Shown: in pieces, positions 1-8,414 of the stretch
Layout of the letters: the number at the start of each line of letters is the position of its first letter
Position numbering within the stretch: position 1 is the first letter of the stretch
Made by a program: the position numbers and the translations under genes
Notes under the pieces: generated by a model
Told to the model about the DNA's origin: nothing
The model's database searches: none
What the model saw: the letters and a program-made list of their open reading frames with translations, nothing else
From: Larix sibirica
Taxonomy: Eukaryota > Streptophyta > Pinopsida > Pinales > Pinaceae
Direction of reading: 5' to 3'
DNA: 10,440 nt
NCBI GenBank assembly: GCA_004151065.3
Contig: NWUY0304883429.1
Coordinates: 1 to 10,440, forward strand

Positions 1-711
1 TGAGTTTGCAGATTGAGAACAATCTTGGCACACCTTCTAAGGCTTGGTGTGACAGTCAAGAGCAAACCTTAAAAGATGACTTATGAAGCATCATTCGATC
101 CAAAGATCTGAAGTTCTTTTTGAAAGATTGTTTGGACAGGATATGCAATGATTGGATCAGTTTCTTGACGCCTTCAACAATCCTTTGGTAATTGAAATAA
201 GCAGCATATGATTAAGCAACATGGGGGAGCTACACATTTTCTAAGCATGTCTATAGTGAATATAAAAAGGAAAAGACACTCACAAAAATACGTAATGAGT
301 ACTTCAAAATCAAGCACAAATGAAGTTCCTGACAGTTGTCAAAAGGTAGCAGAAGGCTGCCATTCATCTTGCACTTGCTAAAGTTCTAGCAAAATAAACC
401 CTGAGTTCACTAGGCAGAATGAGTCATCTTGACCAAGTAATATGATGTGACAAAGAGTAATTCTCCCAAAGGATTGGAATGTATTTCTGAGCTAAGGAGC
501 TAATTGCAGATTCGTTAGCTAAGTGTTTCAATTGGTGTTTAATTGCCTTACGGTTGCAACCGTTTGAAAATAAATAAAAAGATTACAACTATATCTTGTG
601 TCTCTTGTACTTTGTGTGATGTGAATGAAATGTGCTTAGTTTACTGTTGAATATGATTTTGATGTAAATGTGAATTAGTAAGAAGAAGAAGTTGAAAATA
701 TATTGAATTGC
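1..711. other. Unassigned non-coding stretch
   Basis: I see no gene here. One plus-strand frame from base 3 to 197 has a single stop (peptide parts KDDL, stop, SIIRSKDLKFFLKDCLDRICNDW), which hints at an eroded coding fragment but matches nothing I know. AATAAATAAAAAG near 570 followed by TTGTGTCTCTTGTACTTTGTGTG has the look of an LTR polyadenylation and U5 region upstream of the hairpin at 712-750. Confidence 0.4.
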
Positions 712-750
712 TGGCTCACTGTTCACACACCCCCCCCTCTCAGTGAGCCA
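712..750. repeat. C-rich hairpin, possible copia LTR end
   Basis: Ten-base perfect arms, TGGCTCACTG and CAGTGAGCCA, enclose a 19-base loop with a run of C followed by TCT. Plant Ty1/copia elements often carry a C-run plus CTCT motif just before the primer-binding site. Here the sequence that follows (AACAGTTAAGTGTC...CAGCC) is at best a badly eroded version of such a site. The hairpin itself is certain; the LTR reading is weak. Confidence 0.55.
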
Positions 751-1480
751 TTGTGTCTAACAGTTAAGTGTCAATCTCAGCCTATGGAGGTATGGTTGGC
801 TTATGTGGTTGCCTACTACAGTCTCACTTCGTTGACAACAGTCACTTTATTCCTTGGAAACGGATTTGATATATGGTTGGAGTCATGCTTTCACTGAAAT
901 GGCAGCTCTCTCTGAAACTCTTCTTAAATGGTTGTAGCTCAACCAATGTCAGGTTTTCCTTTTTATTTCTTGAAGCAACTTCTTTTTGTTAATTTGCAAT
1001 AAAACTTTATGCTTCACTACTTTATGAAATCAAAAGTGCTAACCCTTTCAAAACCCTGATCTACAAACTTCGATCAACTAAAACTGTGAATTCAGAGTCC
1101 AAGATTACCTCAGTACCATATCACTCTGATACCATATGATATTTTTTAGTACATGAGAAGACGAGACAATTAGAAATGGACACACACAAAACATATCATT
1201 TCATTATCGTTGAGCCAATTGACACAATAGGGTGTTCACCTTTTCTGTACCACTGAGATAGTTGTTCACCTAATTTAATTAAATCCCCTACAAAATAATG
1301 ACCTTGTATCATTTATTAAATTCACTCTACATAGAATTACTACATCATTGAGTGCTAATGATTCTAACATCAGAAGGTCAACATCCAAAATCAAAACTGC
1401 AACTTTCATGTGACCTCACAAGAGGGATGAGAGGTTGCCCTTCAACCCACAACCTTCTTGTGCTCCTACAAAGGATGGCG
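751..1480. other. Unassigned stretch between LTR-like signals and duplication
   Basis: Apart from the primer-binding-site match this interval holds nothing I can assign. It is AT-rich, and its open frames (703-897 and 1352-1549, plus strand) are short and without recognisable motifs. If both LTR-like signals are real, the internal regions of two opposed fragments would converge between about 760 and 1124. Confidence 0.4.
1124..1134 (-). other. Match to tRNA-iMet primer-binding site of a copia-like element
   Basis: On the minus strand the sequence reads TGGTATCAGAG, the exact complement of the 3' end of plant initiator tRNA-Met and the usual primer-binding site of Ty1/copia retrotransposons. 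It is preceded at two bases distance by ...ATATCA, the CA expected at a 5' LTR end. If real, the LTR would lie above 1137 and the internal region below 1124. No LTR pair or gag frame could be traced, so this would be an old fragment. Confidence 0.45.
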
Positions 1481-1960
1481 CTACAGAACCTTTCAACCCT
1501 GCATCTTGCTTGTTGTACTGAAAGTTGCAACGAGTTGTGGTTCCTTTGACCCTTGCAAAATCTTTGTCTCGTTGGGTTGAGTGACCTCACGGAAAAAATG
1601 TTCTCATCCATCTTAAGATTAAAAGTGCATAAAATAAGAACTATACATCTATTTACCTAGCTATTCTAAGCGCAAATGATGGGAAAAAGTGTTAATGTCA
1701 ATTCTCTGTATGCTCAATACTACAAATAGATCTCCTTATGCCCTTTATTGCTAAGTCTATCTCCTGAGTCTTTAATTTGATAAACATTGGAGAAAATATA
1801 TTCTTAAAATATAAGGAAAATATGGCATTCTACAAGGCATGGAAAGTTGGACAAAAGCAACACTAAATTAACACATAAAAATCAACAACAAAAAGATCGC
1901 TTAAAGATTAATGCACTATTTTGTCAGATGTCAATTTCATTTCCATTTTACTTATATGGG
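1481..1960 (+). repeat. Tandem duplication, unit 1 (about 480 bases)
   Basis: It starts at CTACAGAACCTTTCAACC and ends just before the near-identical start of unit 2. Shared landmarks include GTTGCAACGAGTTGTG.TTCCTTTGACCC, AAAAAATGTTCTCATCC, AATGATGGGAAAAAGTGTTAA, CTCAATACTACAAAT.GATCTCCT, TCTACAAGGCAT.GAAAGTTG and GATGTCAATTTCATT. By eye the units are roughly 80% identical with several indels, so the duplication is old. No transposon domain is recognised. Confidence 0.85.
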
Positions 1961-2445
1961 ACCACAGACCTTTCAACCTTGCAACTCGATTGTGATATTA
2001 CAAGTTGCAACGAGTTGTGATTCCTTTGACCCTCACAAAATTTTCCTCTTGTTCGGTTCAGTAACCTCAAGAAAAAAATGTTCTCATCCGGCTTATAGAT
2101 TAAAAGGGCATTAAATAAGAATTTAATGTCCATTCACCTAGCTACTCTAAGCATAAATGATGGGAAAAAGTGTTAAGTCAATCCCATGTAAGCTCAATAC
2201 TACAAATGGATCTCCTCAAGCCCTTTATTGCTAAATCCATATCCTAGGTCTTTGATTTGATAAACATGGGAGAAAACATAATCCCAAAATATAGGAAAAA
2301 TATGGATTTCTACAAGGCATAGAAAGTTGAACAAAAGACACAAACACTAAATTAGCGCATGAAAATCAACAATTAAAAGATGTCTTCAAGATTAATGCAC
2401 CATTGTGTCAAGATGTCAATTTCATTCCCAATTTATAAAGCTTGC
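1961..2445 (+). repeat. Tandem duplication, unit 2 (about 485 bases)
   Basis: It follows unit 1 directly in the same orientation. It starts ACCACAGACCTTTCAACC and ends around ATTCCCAATTTATAAAGC, where similarity to the unit 1 end fades. A minus-strand frame is open in both units with similar peptides (DENIFxxRxLNxTR, GQRNHNSLQL, CxVER), which may reflect a former coding or repeated-element origin. It lies downstream of the kinase 3' end. Confidence 0.85.
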
Positions 2446-2849
2446 AGAGCCACATTACTTATAAGTTATAACCCCTTTCTCTGCTTGGGTAAAACATTTC
2501 TGCCAGTAACACCCCACACACAATGCCAGCTTTTTTTCTGCTGGTCTCTTTTCATACTGGCATCTCCCATGGAACTTTTGCATCAACACTCTTTTTGAGA
2601 GAAAACTTAATTTGGTTTAAATGATGTCCTCAGCGGAGCAACCAAACTTTTAGAGCTCATAATTGTTTATTCAGAGACTGGGTGTCTATTCTGTCCTCCA
2701 TTATCAGCAGAACAAGAACATTTACCTTTGATTGGATTCCTCATTATGACTAGTATATTCCAATGAGACGAGTGTTGAATGTAGTCTTGCTGCAAAGAAG
2801 CAGCAACATTATATTGCTGGGCAAGTGGAGTACAAAGTAATTTCACTGT
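2446..2849. other. Downstream flank of LCBK1, nothing recognised
   Basis: This is the sequence between the tandem duplication and the estimated 3' end of the kinase transcript. The plus-strand frame reaching 2598 begins in the duplication and has no motif. TTTATT at 2666-2671 is AATAAA on the minus strand and is an alternative, more distal poly(A) signal for the kinase gene. Confidence 0.4.
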
Positions 2850-3255
2850 AAAAACTTTTCTTCCAGGCCAATTATTTCAATGGACAAAATAGAACGACAA
2901 CTTTACAGAACTAAAAGTGCCCAAAAAATGTTTAGAATACAATTTGTAGATGAATTACAAAAGGCTTTACAGTACATTCTGATGGGAAATACCCACAAGC
3001 GGACGACCTCTGCCACGCACATGTAAGAAAACTCATGTGCTAACGCAATCCAAAAAGTGCTGTAGCAGAAAAAATACAAAATCTTCAGCGTGCATACTGC
3101 CGTTGTATGAAAGATATCCATTCTTGTAGGCACTCGAAGATGAGGAATACAAAAAATACTTGTAAAAATTACAATTAAGTTATAAGTTTGCTTATCAAAA
3201 CCAACGCCCATCCTCGCATAATACAGCAACAGAATACCCACATGTAGGATTATAC
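2850..3255 (-). other. Probable LCBK1 3' UTR (3' end approximate)
   Basis: The sequence after the TAG stop on the minus strand is T-rich and non-coding in character. A candidate poly(A) region contains TGTAAA elements near 2900 and AATAAT at 2876-2871, in the order expected for plant 3' ends. Plant poly(A) signals are weakly conserved, so the end point is a guess. The 128-codon minus-strand frame across 2903-3289 has a hydrophobic, cysteine-rich composition, resembles no family I know, and overlaps the real last exon in another frame. Confidence 0.35.
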
Positions 3256-3399
3256 CTAGTGTCGTACAGGACGACCAATAAGTTTGCACTGCTCAGGAAG
3301 CAAAGTAGTTGAAATAGGCCCATTTAGATGTCGAAGCTCACCATCTATCCCACACCCCTGATGATCATTTTTACCTGGTTTAAGCTTTACTGACTTCAC
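3256..3399 (-). CDS. LCBK1: Sphingoid long-chain base kinase (LCBK1-like), last exon with stop
   Basis: This is a 47-codon terminal exon followed by TAG, on the minus strand, and too short to stand out as an open frame. It begins VKSVKLKPGK, continues GCGIDGEL and ends LLPEQCKLIGRPVRH. From memory, Arabidopsis LCBK1 ends in a closely similar way: VKSVKIK, then CGIDGELF, then LPEQCRLIGNAPGRHS. The IDGE block is the family's conserved C-terminal accessory-domain motif. The acceptor is TTCTGCAG immediately before GTG AAG. Joining the previous exon at codon boundary K|V (phase 0) restores EYTK-VKSVKL with no frame change, which supports both splice sites. A long minus-strand frame overlapping at 2903-3289 is in another reading frame and is 3' UTR, not protein. 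Very little doubt remains about this exon. Confidence 0.92.
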   Translation of the reverse strand: MKSVKLKPGKNDHQGCGIDGELRHLNGPISTTLLPEQCKLIGRPVRH

Positions 3400-4288
3400 C
3401 TGCAGAATTTGACCAAAATGGAATATAAGAAACACTAAGAAGAGCTCTATTATTGGATCATTTTCTTATAAATTTACAGAAGGCACACTCCGATGATACA
3501 TTTGTATGGGATGTCAAAGACATGCAAAGCAGTAATCTCAAAATGGTTAGAATTAGCAAACCCTGTCATGTTCTATTCTGCTTAAACCCTGAAAATGGGT
3601 AAATGATTAGATTATTTTCATATAAATTGTCTGAAATGCATAACCTAACAATAAGATGGTACATATGTATGGAATTTACAAAAATATGGATATCAAAAGA
3701 CATATAAATCGGTCCCAAAAAATGATAGATATATTTAACCTACCACCTAGTTCTACTTTAATTGACATTCATGAACTGCAGTGATTGACCAAACAGATTG
3801 CATTCATAATGTTGGTAAGAGTAAGAACTGCACACGATCACAAAATGCAAACCTGACTTTTGGATTCAACAGAATAACTTCAACAAATAACTCAGACATA
3901 CCACACAAGAATATTGCAAGCAGAGTCACAAAGATTTACTAGTCCATATAAATGCAGACTAGACAAAAGTGCATGAATTAAAAACAAAAAAACATGCAAC
4001 ATCTGGAGCCCAAATCAAAAAAATAAAACAGTAGAAACGAAGGCAAGGAACAGAAGTAGAAAAGTCCCTACAGGGCATAAACTGTCATAGCATATAAAAA
4101 TGGAAAACAGGCACCATTCTGAATGAATCAACTGACTAAAAAAAATAACCCAGAAACTGTTTTTACTCGCCTACCATTTGTATAGGCATACAGAGAGCTT
4201 CAATGTGCAGTCCTTTCTTATGTTAATAGCTAAATATTTAAATTTCTACAACCATGTCCTGCGACTAGCAATCAGATTAGACACTTGC
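3400..4288 (-). other. LCBK1 last intron, GC-AG type
   Basis: An 889-base AT-rich intron separates the two exons. On the minus strand it opens with GCAAGT after AAG and closes with TTCTGCAG before GTGAAG. AAG|GCAAGT is the known strong consensus of the rare GC-AG introns, where the exact pairing to U1 outside position +2 compensates for the C. The nearest GT (4284-4283) would add four bases to the exon and break the frame to the last exon. I see no open frame, transposon domain or RNA gene inside it. Confidence 0.85.
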
Positions 4289-5244
4289 CTTGGTATACTC
4301 TACAAATGGAAGAGAGAGATGACGTCCAAACTGCATTAACACGAAGAATCGCAGAAGTTGCAACCTTCCCACACCACGAACCAACAACAAGTCCAAAGTA
4401 TTATCATCATGCTCAGCTCTGGGAGCAAGCACTTGCGACCTTAGGTTCTGCACTGTCTTGCACGGATGGTTACATATCAATATACCAAGAAATGGACCTT
4501 GTCTGACCACCCACTTTTCCTCCTCTATATTTAGTCCATTTTGATTTGACTTTGTGAGCATCTCATCTACAGACCCTTTCATCTCAAAGTTATTCTCAGC
4601 ATCCCATTTTGGTTCTGTGTCCCATTTTGGTTCACTGTCCCATATTGGACCAGGGTCAGACATGGTAGAGGATATATCCTCCCTGTCAACCCCCACGTGG
4701 TTTCCCCATGATCCTCTGGAGCAATCATTTGTAGTGCTTAGTCCACTCCATCCCTTATCTGTATGTGACTTAACTCTTGTTCGGGGTCTACTAGGAGTTA
4801 CAGATCCAGGCAACGGAGGGTGAACAACTTCTTCAGGTTCTAGAACAAGGTTGTTTCTCCCAGAGGATAGACGCTTTGTTTTGGCACCTATGCCCCGCAC
4901 ATAGTCAGACGGCTCACTGCTTGCATATGTGCTACCTGTGATCACGTCAAGATCTCCTGACATTCGGCTTGGTGTCAAAATTGAATCAATGCTTGACAAA
5001 CTTGATGCTCTTGGTAATCCTTCAACGTTTGATTTTCTCCCATGAATATCAGAATGATTCTCAGTGGCATCTACCATGCACCCCCGACTTGCCCCTGCAC
5101 TGCCAATATTGGTTGCTGGTTCTGGTACAGGAAGATACTCAACTTCATAGTTGTACTTTGGCAAGCAAAGGATTTTTAAAGCACCAGCCACAAAGTACCT
5201 AAAAGGACCAAAACGTTTTTGGTACTTCTCTGAGAGTTCTAAAA
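4289..5244 (-). CDS. LCBK1: Sphingoid long-chain base kinase (LCBK1-like), penultimate exon
   Basis: The product would phosphorylate sphingoid long-chain bases at C1 to long-chain base 1-phosphates, a membrane-lipid signalling step. The exon has 2 bases plus 318 codons. Residues 1-40 (LELSEKYQKRFGPFRYFVAG, then CLPKYNYEVEYLP) and 243-318 (KWVVRQGPFLGILICNH, APRAEHDDNTLDLLL, GRHLSLPFVEYTK) match, from memory, the C-terminal accessory half of Arabidopsis LCBK1 (At5g23450). Between them is a Ser-rich low-complexity insert of about 200 residues with the family's RASSLSSIDSI, KRLSSGR and DREDISSTMSDPGPIWD blocks. The start is set by a TTTCAG acceptor just upstream of TTTTAGAACTC; the open frame beyond it is intron read-through. 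The first codon is split, and GTT (Val) would fit the family. The exon end is set by AAG|GCAAGT. The frame has no stops. The ATP-binding catalytic domain is not in this exon and lies outside the window. Family identity is near certain; the gene symbol is by homology. Confidence 0.93.
4602..4655 (-). repeat. Three tandem 18-base units coding W-D-x-E-P-K repeats
   Basis: Three adjacent 18-base units (plus-strand start TCCCATTTTGG or TCCCATATTGG) lie inside the kinase exon. On the minus strand they encode PIWDSEPKWDTEPKWDAEN. The Arabidopsis protein, from memory, has a similar but less regular W-D-rich stretch, so part of the repetition is old, while the two nearly identical units here look like a recent in-frame expansion. 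It sits in the low-complexity insert, not in the catalytic or accessory fold. Confidence 0.85.
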
Positions 5245-5749
5245 CTGAAATACAAGAATGTAAACATACACATATTAGGAATATGATCCAAATAAAAAAG
5301 GATACAACATAAAAAGCAGGAATGCGAATGTATAGATTATAATCTGCCACATAAGTGTTAAAATTTCAGTTCATCCTGCAACCTCACATTTTCTATACCT
5401 TAATTCAAATAAAATATTGATAGGCGAAATGATAGGATGCTAGAAAATGAAAGATGATCATTGATGTGCTGTAGCAAAATGACAGATATGGAAGCAAAAT
5501 CTCTGGTCTGTAGAACAGCCTTGCCTAAATAATGATTATAGTTACAATGTACATGCAAAAAATTTCAAGGCATGTTAATATACACTCACCTCTTTAATTG
5601 CAGTTCTTGGCATAGATAAAAAAAATTAAATTGGCCAAAAAACCTGAGTCTAATTGATGCATTACCTGGATTTAAAATAGAAAAGAAAAGAAAACAAACA
5701 AAAAACTGTTCTTCCAATGGTTCATAGCAAATTCCATAATCAAATACTA

Positions 5750-6325
5750 GAACAAGCAGTAAAATATTAAATTAAATTACTATCAGAACTAAAATCTTAA
5801 ATTATATAGTGAGATCTGAGGTTTACATAAAACTTAAATTTCATCAAGTTTTGAATTTACTTGTGTCACAATTTGATTTATCATGATCATTGCATCAGCC
5901 TCAGACTTGCATCACTTTTAATCTTAAAGGCATATAGTTGCATATTTTATCTTACCAACTCTGTACCACAGTTCTTTGCCATACTTTCTCAGACAATTTT
6001 TGGTCATAGCATTGAAATTAAATATTAGACAAAGTACTGAAATATTAAGTTATCTATTGAGATCTGAGATTTACACGCAACTTTGATTTTACTTTCTCAG
6101 ACATTTTTGGTCATGATATTGAAATTAAATATAAGACAGTACCGAAATATTAAGTCCGAGTTTTGCACAACTTATATTTTTATGAGTTTTATAATTTACT
6201 TGTATCAAATTTCATTTATGATAGGTATTGCATTTGCCTCGTAAATTGTTGATAACTTAATCCATATGGTGGAATATTTTATCTTACTATTCTGTAACAA
6301 GCTTCTCACACATATTTCTCCTTTT
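5750..6325. repeat. Three diverged tandem copies of an AT-rich intron repeat
   Basis: A unit containing GAAATTAAATAT...GACA..GTAC.GAAATATTAAG and GAGATCTGAG.TTTACA...AACTT recurs three times: about 5750-5982, a short copy 5983-6090, and 6091-6325. Copies 2 and 3 both start ACTTTCTCAGACA...TTTTTGGTCAT. Copies 1 and 3 share a longer tail (TTTTATCTTAC.A.TCTGTA) that copy 2 lacks. Divergence is large, so the amplification is old. No coding or transposon signature is visible. Confidence 0.7.
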
Positions 6326-6352
6326 TTTGGTCCTCCCACCTCACATATCTGT

Positions 6353-6370
6353 CAACCATGACCATGGTTG
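6353..6370. repeat. Short perfect inverted repeat in the intron
   Basis: CAACCATG and CATGGTTG face each other across two bases. With such short arms in an AT-rich intron it may be chance. No functional role is claimed. Confidence 0.5.
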
Positions 6371-6666
6371 AATAAAGTAGCTATTAGTTTCATATTCTAC
6401 AATGCACTCCTTGTGCATCCCTTCCATATGTATGTTGTTTACTTCTATATTATATCTCATCCAAAGTGAGGATAAGGTATCACTGTTTAAATAGAAGACT
6501 ATTGTCCCACGTCTTCTCACATAAAACAAGATAGCATGCGTTTATTAATGTACAAGAATGACCAAAAGAGACTAGATGGAACTCAAAAGTGCAATCCATG
6601 GTGACAAACCATGGAAGTGTCAAAGCAACCCCTAGAAGCTAAAAGGTTAAGAATAAAATAAAATAA

Positions 6667-7554
6667 GCCAAACTATTGAATCAGACAATTAGCCAAAAGT
6701 GTAATCCTAGATACATGCTAAAGGGATATACAGAAGAGGGAAGAGGAAGCCTTGACATCAGAAAGAGAGGTGGAGTTAGAGGTAGAAGATGGAGACGTCC
6801 CTGCTGTACCATAAACTACAAAAGAGCCAATACATTGTCTAATGATGTCCTTAGTGTAAGTCCAAGGCTAAAAGAACCTGGCTACAAAACCCTAGAAGTG
6901 AGTCAACAACAATCTGCCAAAACTCTCCTAACACTCAAGGCTGATGAAAAGACCTTGGTGATGCCAAACTAGCTCTTGCTGCCACAAGCAAATGAGATAG
7001 AAGAGCAGAAGAAAGTGACCCCCCTGATGGGGTCTACAGGGTAGGTACCCATGAGATCTATGTCCTGTCTCCTAACACTTCCATCAAAAAAAAGGTATGC
7101 ATCTCTGATCTGCATAGAGGAAGAAGGTAGTGACTGTGAGAGAGACCCCCACATCCCAGGAGAGACAATGGGACCTGCCTGTGATCTGAAAAGACATGAA
7201 ACATCTCAAGATGAGGTGATTGTCTCACTCAATCCCCTGCAAGAGACTCAACTATCAAATCCTCTCCAACTAAAAAATGTGACACTTTGTTTCAATCCAG
7301 AGCTGGTGAGAGAAAACCTTCAACTAGCCAAGATGAATCCTAAGGCTATGCATTCACTATATCAGAGTAGACATAGGCCTGACAAAGAGGCCTCAGAGAA
7401 CCAACATCATCTCTGACTAGAGAGAACCACTACAGAAATCTCATTGATGATCAAAAGCCTAAAAGGGGTAGCTCTCCCCCCTTGGGACCAAGTCTCGAAT
7501 AGTCTGCATCCCATGGAGGAAGGAGGCGACTCTAAAATAGTCTCAAGGTACAAA
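6667..7554 (+). pseudogene. Decayed reading frame of unknown origin
   Basis: One plus-strand frame stays open for about 296 codons with only three internal stops (TAG at 6970 and 7039, TGA at 7414) before TAA at 7555. Random sequence would give roughly 14 stops over that length. Pieces include a basic patch (RKRGGVRGRRWRR), then ICIEEEGSDCERD, LVRENLQLAKMNPK and SLKGVALPPWDQVSNSL. I do not recognise the protein. It could be an old gag-like segment of a retrotransposon or a processed gene fragment. The last part overlaps the first of two direct repeats. It lies antisense inside the kinase intron. Shorter open frames on the opposite strand also exist, so the coding strand is not certain. Confidence 0.35.
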
Positions 7555-7567
7555 TAATGGGCCCAAA
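7382..7567 (+). repeat. Direct repeat, copy 1 (186 bases)
   Basis: It runs from ACAAAGAGGCCTCAG to AATGGGCCCAAA and is matched by the copy at 7693-7879. By eye there are 11 substitutions and one single-base indel (an extra T before the C run in the other copy), so about 94% identity. The two copies are separated by 125 bases of unrelated sequence. No terminal inverted repeats are visible. It is probably a segmental duplication within, or tandem repeats belonging to, an unrecognised transposable element. Confidence 0.93.
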
Positions 7568-7692
7568 TGTAGATATCCTCACTAATCACCTTGCTCTATT
7601 CCTAATTGGAAGGTAGAAAGTGACCAAGGGCATCCAAGGAGTACCTAAAAGGGAGAGTTGATCAATAGAGATGATACTAATAGACTAAAGTA

Positions 7693-7879
7693 ACAAATAG
7701 GCCTCAGAGAACCAACATCGCCTCTGACTAGAGGGAACCACTACGGAAATCTCGTTGATGATCAAAAGCCTAAAAGGGGTAGCTCTTCCCCCCTTGCGAC
7801 CAAGTCACGAATAGTCTGCATCCCATGGAGGAAGGAGATGACTCTAAAATAGTCTCGAGGTACAAATAATGGGCCCAAA
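7693..7879 (+). repeat. Direct repeat, copy 2 (187 bases)
   Basis: This is the second copy of the 7382-7567 repeat, in the same orientation, 311-312 bases downstream. It keeps CpG sites at four places where copy 1 has CpA, and has lost one CpG that copy 1 keeps. The inherited TGA after CAGAGAACCAACATC is present in both copies, so the stop predates the duplication. The one-base indel puts its downstream half out of frame with copy 1. Confidence 0.93.
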
Positions 7880-8414
7880 ACTCTATCTCAATAATGGCAA
7901 GAGGATCTGTGCATTTGCAATGGATCATATGTTATAACAAGAAAGTATTGACCTTGGAACCATAAAGAAAAATAGGTTTCCTAAGGCTATTGGGACCAGG
8001 AGCAAAGTGGGAGCATGAAGCATCAATTTACAAACACTCTAGGAACGTTTTTTATATAATGTATATTCTAATATATTTTGATGTATATATATTAAATAAA
8101 CATGCAGAATGACAAATTGGTTTTAGAAAATATAAAAACATAGATTTTGTCGTGCATTAAATTATAATCATTAATGCATCAACCATTTAGTACACAACTA
8201 ACATCAACCATCTAGTAATTCTAACCATGACATGAATGTTCAAGTTTCAAGCTTCCATAGATAATATTTACCATTGACGAATTGTAGCAGATAACATCAA
8301 CCATTAAATGAAACAAGGCATCATGTGTCATGACCAAAGAGTTGTAGTATGCACTAAACAATTCAATCTTCAAAATAGGCCATAATAAAAAGTTAAGACA
8401 AATAATTCTAAGTT
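7880..8414. other. AT-rich intron spacer, nothing recognised
   Basis: Between the second direct repeat and the hAT relic lies AT-rich sequence, with a very AT-rich patch at about 8050-8100 (TATATAATGTATATTC, TGTATATATATTAAATAAA). I see no open frame, inverted terminal repeat or target-site duplication that would mark the end of the hAT element. Confidence 0.5.

Noticed and set aside
3-197. Plus-strand fragment with one stop as an exon of a neighbouring gene
   Set aside because: No family match and no convincing splice sites; it is too short and already carries a stop.
2903-3289. A 128-codon minus-strand open frame as a membrane protein gene
   Set aside because: It overlaps the true last kinase exon in a different frame, has no start context or known motif, and its hydrophobic look is what T-rich 3' UTR gives when translated.
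4285-5202. Three plus-strand open frames opposite the kinase exon
   Set aside because: They are antisense shadows of a conserved coding exon.
5245-5350. N-terminal hydrophobic extension of the kinase exon as a membrane anchor
   Set aside because: It lies upstream of a clear TTTCAG acceptor, is T-rich intron sequence, and the family's conserved text starts exactly after the acceptor.
6341-6529. Minus-strand 62-codon frame as the missing upstream kinase exon
   Set aside because: Its sequence has none of the DAGK catalytic or accessory motifs and its end does not fit the family text before LELSEKY.
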